Part shown: positions 58,970-64,000 of the stretch, piece after piece | Layout of the letters: each line of letters begins with the position of its first letter | Position numbering within the stretch: the first letter of the stretch is position 1 | DNA from: Litomosoides sigmodontis | Lineage: Eukaryota; Nematoda; Chromadorea; Rhabditida; Onchocercidae | NCBI GenBank assembly: GCA_963070105.1 | Contig: OY718806.1 | Span: 2,638,865-2,702,864, forward strand | Direction of reading: 5' to 3' | DNA: 64,000 nt | The notes under the pieces: generated by a model | Seen by the model: the letters and a program-made list of their open reading frames with translations, nothing else | Database searches by the model: none | What the model was told of the DNA's origin: nothing | Made by a program: the position numbers and the translations under genes

Positions 58970-59590
58970 GTATGCGCACCCGATGAGTGGGTCGTAGTGT
59001 CAAATGCTGTAGGAAACAAAGGCATCGAGATTCCTCTGTGTCCTTCGCATGGCGTGCTGCATGTCAGAACATTGAGAAATGTTTTCAAGGATGCTACGGG
59101 ACTGAAGTACCGAAATCCTGACACTGGTCTGGACAGAGTGCTTCTGTATGTTTGACGTTTTATACTAACGGCGAATAATTTGTATAGCCTTCAGAAGAGA
59201 AAAGGATCCTCCTGAATCATTTCTCAGTCTACAAGACTTAATACCTCATCGAAGTAGGTTGGGAGATGCCTTCTAAGCATATATTAAACAATGTCTGGGG
59301 AGAATTTACGACAGACTCCGACTACATATCGCAATTCCTGCCCGGCTGATACCTGGACTAGGCAGGTTGTCGTTCTTCCAAAACAAACCGCCATTCAGAG
59401 CATAACTTACTTGCTGAATAACTATCGCTTAAAGAACTGCGTCATTCAGTAAATTTGTAGGATGGATCATGATGAAACGTGTTTTATAGCTCCGACTGGA
59501 GGGTGGAAAAATAAAATATTCACTGTCGTGCGTCCTGCGAAGTTCGGTCAGCTACATCCGTTTTATTTTGGATTTTTGAATGTTTTTCCA
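58970..59590 (+). pseudogene. TDP-43-like relic (N-terminal domain plus RRM traces)
   Basis: The open part 58970-59155 reads through IEIP and ends FKDATGLKYRNPDTG, which closely matches the N-terminal ubiquitin-like domain of TDP-43/TDP-1 (IEIP...ACGLRYRNP in the human protein). It then hits a stop. Traces in shifting frames follow in the expected order: NNLYSLQKRK (59184-59213), like the Asn-Leu-Tyr to Lys-Arg-Lys linker; YLIEVG (about 59244), like the first RRM strand; VVLPKQTAIQSITYLLNNYR near 59365; and VVRPAKFG near 59525, like the second-RRM IPKPFR motif. Spacing is close to an intronless coding copy, so a decayed retrocopy is likely. The later matches are weak by eye. Confidence 0.5.
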
Positions 59591-59671
59591 CTTTCACCTT
59601 TCTATTAGTTCATTTAGAAACAAATTAATAAATACCGCGAATGTAGCGCTATTTAACTGGCGCATTTTTAG

Positions 59672-59832
59672 TTCGACCACCAGGGAATGTGAAAAAGCAA
59701 GGAAAACGCTCACTAGCTAACAAATCGAAGGCGATGACTGATATTGATTCAAACTCCGATGGAAAAATGAGACCTATTCTAACAAGTTCGAAAGCTAACT
59801 GTGCACCAGCAACCCCAGAGGATGCTTGCTAA
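59672..59832 (+). other. Candidate terminal exon or pseudogene tail
   Basis: An acceptor-like TTTTTAG is followed by 53 open codons (RPPGNVKKQGKRSLANKSK..., ending PATPEDAC) and a stop. AATAAA lies at 59914-59919. It is basic then acidic with no domain. It may be the end of the TDP-43-like relic or a terminal exon of an unrecognised gene. Confidence 0.3.
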
Positions 59833-60486
59833 AGCGGACGATGTCCATTGCGAAAGCATCAGTACCTTTGTATTTTGATCACATGTTTTTCGTTTTCTTG
59901 TTAGTTTTAGTGTAATAAATAATTTTTCCAATACCTTTCCATCTCAAATTACTAATTTACTTCCATTAAGAAGTCAGAAAGCAGGAGAGAGCTTTCGATT
60001 ATCTCCAAGAAAAATCATGGATCTACGGTCACGAAACTCTGAAATATTTACTATTTGTAATAAATCCGTGCAGAGTGGATACTTCGGTTATTTGCTCTGT
60101 AGATTAACAGGCTCATTAAATTTTAAACAAAAGGATGACATATTACGACTAATACTGTAGCATATTGAGTAACTTCATTTACACTCATCTAACCGAAATT
60201 TACCAGACATGAAAAGATATGGAGGGAAGAAGCTATATGCACGGACTCCCAACTTCATGAGTATTCTCTTGGATGTGATAAAAAGCATTTTCAGCAGCTC
60301 TATCTCTAAAACTAAAACTGATAGTTCTAAAGTATGGAGACAAACTAATGTTGGCGATCAACAGAGATATGAAAAAATAAGAAGCGACCCAAAACCGCCG
60401 CCACACATGACTGTGGCACCTATATATGTATATATGGATAAAACGAACGAATGTCGTGCACATTAGTGATATGAAGTCCCTAGTTT
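59833..60486. other. 3' flank of INTS10, nothing recognised
   Basis: The plus frame 60209-60466 has no known domain and lies in the probable 3' untranslated region of the minus-strand INTS10 gene. Confidence 0.45.
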
Positions 60487-63400
60487 CTAAAATTTAGCTC
60501 CGAGCATTTTCAATATTGCCTCTTTGTTTTCAACAAAATAAGTCGACACTGTGACATGTGGATCTTCTCGACACTTTTTTGTTTGTTCTTCTATTGACTG
60601 TTTTTGGCCATCTTTAGTTCCTCTTACACTGTGGCGCGTAGATTGTCCTATCCTTCTAGAAATAGGAATCAAACAAATTCTTGATTTCCAGCATTTGCGA
60701 ATTCACACTAAATTAAGCTTGTTCCTGGCAAAAGTAATCAGCTGCAACAATATACTTCTTATGTAAAAGTGGATGACAAGATTAAAAGTGGTCACCTTTG
60801 CACTTGAGGTACTGCTATTTGAATGGAAACATATTCGGAGCAGTAGTCCTGAATTCTTGATAATTCTTCCAAAATTGCTATGTTACTTATGTGCTTTACA
60901 AGCCCAGCACTTCTTAGCGACCCCTGAAGTTGGATCGCTACTTTAAAATTCAAACTGGTTATTATTTGCCGCACTTCGCTCTTATTGTGTATTATTCCCA
61001 CACAACGCAAACCTTTGCTTCCACGTGTCGCATGATGCGATTAAAACATCGATATCCCTTTGTTGCAAAATCGATTTGACTTAATATAAGAAGAGCACCT
61101 AATAACTGGTCATTATCATGGCCCATTGCTGTTGACGTATAAACCTTAAATTAGTATGGATTTGCATCCTGCATAAATAGCTGTAATGCAATAGTACATA
61201 TCATTTTTGAAATTTTAGTATTATGAATAAAGAGCTGCACACGGTTTGATGGATAATGGTAACAGAAGTACCCGAAATAAAATATGATACGCAATATCGT
61301 ACGCTATTCTTTCTAATCGTTCTCGTTTGATTGTTATGAAAGTGGGCTAAAAATAAGTTTGGTAAAATTAGATAATAGTGTATTAACAGAACTGGTATGA
61401 TACTCGGTTTCAGTCAAGGAACCTGATTCTAGCAATCACTGCTTGATATAAAACATGCAGCTATATAAAGTAACGCTTTTCTCATCAAGGAATCCGAAAC
61501 AACTGTAACTGGCATATAAAGACTTGTACTCCTGTACAGTAAACATCAGCAATGAACATCTCATAAGCAGAAAAATACAGAAACCTGAGCATTAGAATTT
61601 TTTGCGCAACTGTCTGGTAAACACATATTGGAAATGGGCTGCAAATGAGGCGTAAATTTCCACTATTCAATCTCATTCGAAAACAGTATTATTAGCTTTG
61701 CAATTAACCAGTTCTAGAACTTCAAAGAATCTGAACATATAGTTTAAAATATACGAGAAACTTAATTTCAGAATTAGCAGAAAAAAAGTGGCTAACAGGT
61801 ACGAAACCATTACTGATCTTATGCCGTTTTGTTTTGCAATATTAAGAACGTGAATCACGTTTTCACATGCATCAGGCCAACTTCTATCTAAGCAGTAAGC
61901 ACAAGCGAGTTGAAAATGAAGCACCATTTTTGTCCAAGGATCATTACTTCCCAATTGCTAAAAAAAGAAGTTACACGTAGGTTAGAAAACCGACTGACAG
62001 CCTGTCACATGGAAGTAATTAAAGCATAAAGTTAACATTTTAAAAATTTTTGACAGTGCTCACATCACCAATATAGGCTATTAGTTCATTGATTTTGCAT
62101 TTGAACAGTAGGGATTCGATGATCAGCTGTTGTATTCTGCTGCAAAATGAAGCAAAATATAGATTTTCAGCAACAATATCCATAGAAATCGATGTCATAT
62201 ATGCGCAGATTGCTGCACAGCAAAGTTCATATGCCTCGCATAACTGAAAAACAGAAAATTTGTCCATTTTATCACAAACTTATGCACCAAGAACATAAAT
62301 CGTAAACAGATTCCCTGCTGGCTACATACACTTCCCTTTCGCTGAATGCGGCTTTAAGAAACAATGGCAGGTAGAATAAATTCAACAAAATCTGATAAGT
62401 TTACTTTTAATTAAAACTTTATGCAAAAAGCTACCTCGCGTCGTGATGACAACAAATACTCTGTTTGAAATGGTGCCAGCTCCTCTTTTCGCTCCTTGAG
62501 CTTTGCCTTTTTTGAAGGAGTTAAACACTCAGCATTACTGTTCAGTAACTTGTCGACGTCCATAGCCCAATTATCTTCTGGGATCCACGCAAGTACTTCA
62601 TCTGTAAAAATTCGTGAAGTAAATCTCGATAATTTTAAACTGAGCCCCCAGAACTTTCATTTACAAGCATGTGCAGTCGCACTAAAGAAAGCACTGTAGA
62701 CGAACTCTTATATACGGTTAAATAAAGAACAATTAGCTTCACAACTAAAGATGAAAGGAAAAAGTATACAAAGACACCTTCATCGATATTTGCTTTCCAC
62801 TGTTTATAAGCGTACCACATAAAAAATGGAAATGCAGTCTTACGAGCTTCATTTTTCAAACCGCAAGCTTTGTCCACGACACTTAGCAGAACACTACATC
62901 CACTAAAAACAGTCTATAAATCCAATTATTTTGAGCAAGCAGTGAAGTTCCAGGTGATTTCTTGAAAAGCAATTCTGCCTACATAAAAATACCAATACCT
63001 CATATTTGAAGATAAATTGATAGGTGTTCCAAGATCGTACAAGACAACACATTTGTCGAATAATGCAGCTGCTATCTTAAAACTGTCTTGTGAGAAGTGC
63101 TGTGCTTCGGCTGCACAATTTTCTGAGACTGCTCTGAAATCGTTGAAAATAATCTTGAAGAAAAAATTGTTTATCAGTAAAAATAATCAGAATGAAAGAA
63201 CTTTAATAATATATTCGGGGTAACACAATTATTGCTTTTCCCTAGTATTAAAGAAATGAAAATTGATGACCGTAAAAGATCAGTCCAGGCATCACTATGT
63301 TCCTGCCAAGCGATTCCAACGTGAAGGACAGTGACAACAATACTCAAAGCTCTACCCACTGTTATGTTTGTAAAATTCAGCTTCAAGAGAACAGGAGCAA

Positions 63401-64000
63401 CAAACATTGCTGAAAAAGAATTTGCTGGATAAGGTAAAAGCAGAAGGTTGAGCAAACCTCTACCTTCACCTTAAACAAATGCCATTCTGAATTTTGAAGT
63501 ACTGTTCTCATGGTCATTATGTGTATTTTATGAAGCTGAAAAATACAAATTTACAGAGACTTGCTGCATGAAACTACACGACAAGTACGAATACAAATTT
63601 AACAGTGACCTTAACTTTTACATTTTAAAATAGTGTTCTTCCCTGGCATTCAGATTATACAGTTCTAAAGCATGGATACATTTCGGACCAGTACCTAAAT
63701 AAACGTGATACTTGCCAACGCCACTCTTGAGTTCATTGTCACTGCTAGCTCTTTCCGTTATAAATGTTACAGCACGGTTCTACAAAATCAACGTGGTCTG
63801 ATACTACGATATTTTATAACAAATTTATTTCAAAAATAATCAACATTCATCCTCAAGTTTTTTGCATGACGGAAAAGATGGAGAATTCGGAAGAAAAAAT
63901 CGTTACAAACAAATAATGAAATGAATTTCTACAAAATTAAGGTACAAAAAAAAATCAAAAGAACTAACCAACAGCTTGTTGAACTTGCTTTCATCTGCAT
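60487..64000 (-). CDS. Integrator complex subunit 10, 5' end outside window
   Basis: Helical-repeat subunit of the Integrator complex, which attenuates transcription and processes snRNA 3' ends in the nucleus. Exons found (transcript order): 63969-64000 (partial), 63622-63779, one or two unresolved between 63226 and 63535, 62999-63153, 62778-62902, 62435-62601, 62332-62391, 62064-62243, 61814-61957, unresolved pieces in 61129-61700 (one candidate encodes SNMCLPDSCAKNSN), 61013-61128, 60796-60923, 60487-60655. Phases agree at every listed junction from 63153 to 61814 and from 61128 to the stop. The C-terminus fits INTS10 in order: NDQLLGALLILSQ, ISNIAILEEL (human TNIDMLEEF), RHSVRGTKDG (human TVTRGITKG) and a last helix ENKEAILKML (human NEKILLLQTL). 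The helix MVLHFQLACAYCLDRSW also fits. The assignment rests on remembered family features, not a search. Confidence 0.75.

Noticed and set aside
61485..63784. MAU2 or separase as identity of the helical-repeat gene
   Set aside because: The C-terminal order (ISNIAILEEL, RGTKDG, ENKEAILKML) fits INTS10 better than either.

Overview
The window looks like nuclear DNA of a nematode, most likely a parasitic spirurid or filarial type (this placement is inference). It is AT-rich, its introns run from about 60 bases to over 1 kb with GT starts and TTTCAG or TTTTAG ends, and the genes include an innexin, a NompA/NOAH-type PAN+ZP cuticle protein and a secreted EB-module protein. No prokaryotic features were seen. 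All exon joins below were read by eye and checked by phase. Seven protein-coding genes could be assembled, five of them with a consistent phase from start to stop.

Layout. 1-8245: no recognised gene, but very large tandem repeats (a 1.9 kb octamer array, a 0.6 kb AAT array, an AC tract). 8246-14843 (+): Krueppel-type protein with 11 C2H2 fingers, with a 0.6 kb ATT array in the intron that splits finger 6. 17099-23393 (+): 21-exon, 815-residue signal peptide/PAN/ZP/furin-site/TM protein, with a TTTA array in intron 3 and a 12-nt microexon. 25205-26937 (+): small PTF1A/HLH-13-type bHLH factor. 27019-30659 (-): 413-residue secreted Cys-rich EB protein, tail to tail with the bHLH gene (81 bases between stops). 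33345-37960 (-): 384-residue innexin. 37961-49415: 11.5 kb without a recognised gene, holding a long hairpin and an AAT array. 49416-50911 (-): NF-YA, with a group of CCAAT boxes about 0.4-0.5 kb upstream. 53269-56293 (-): TMEM184/OST-alpha family membrane protein, 406 residues. 58970-59590 (+): decayed TDP-43-like fragment. 60487-64000 (-): C-terminal part of Integrator subunit INTS10, running off the right edge.

The genes do not form a pathway. The left half holds developmental and extracellular genes (zinc finger, apical matrix, bHLH, secreted Cys-rich, gap junction). The right half (NF-YA, TMEM184, INTS10) is housekeeping-like and all on the minus strand, but spacings of 2.4 and 4.2 kb argue against a compact operon. 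The most notable points are the very long, nearly pure microsatellites, two of them inside introns; the frame-neutral microexon and alternative C-terminus of the PAN-ZP gene; the intron-retention form of the zinc-finger gene; the CCAAT group at the NF-YA gene; and the TDP-43-like relic.
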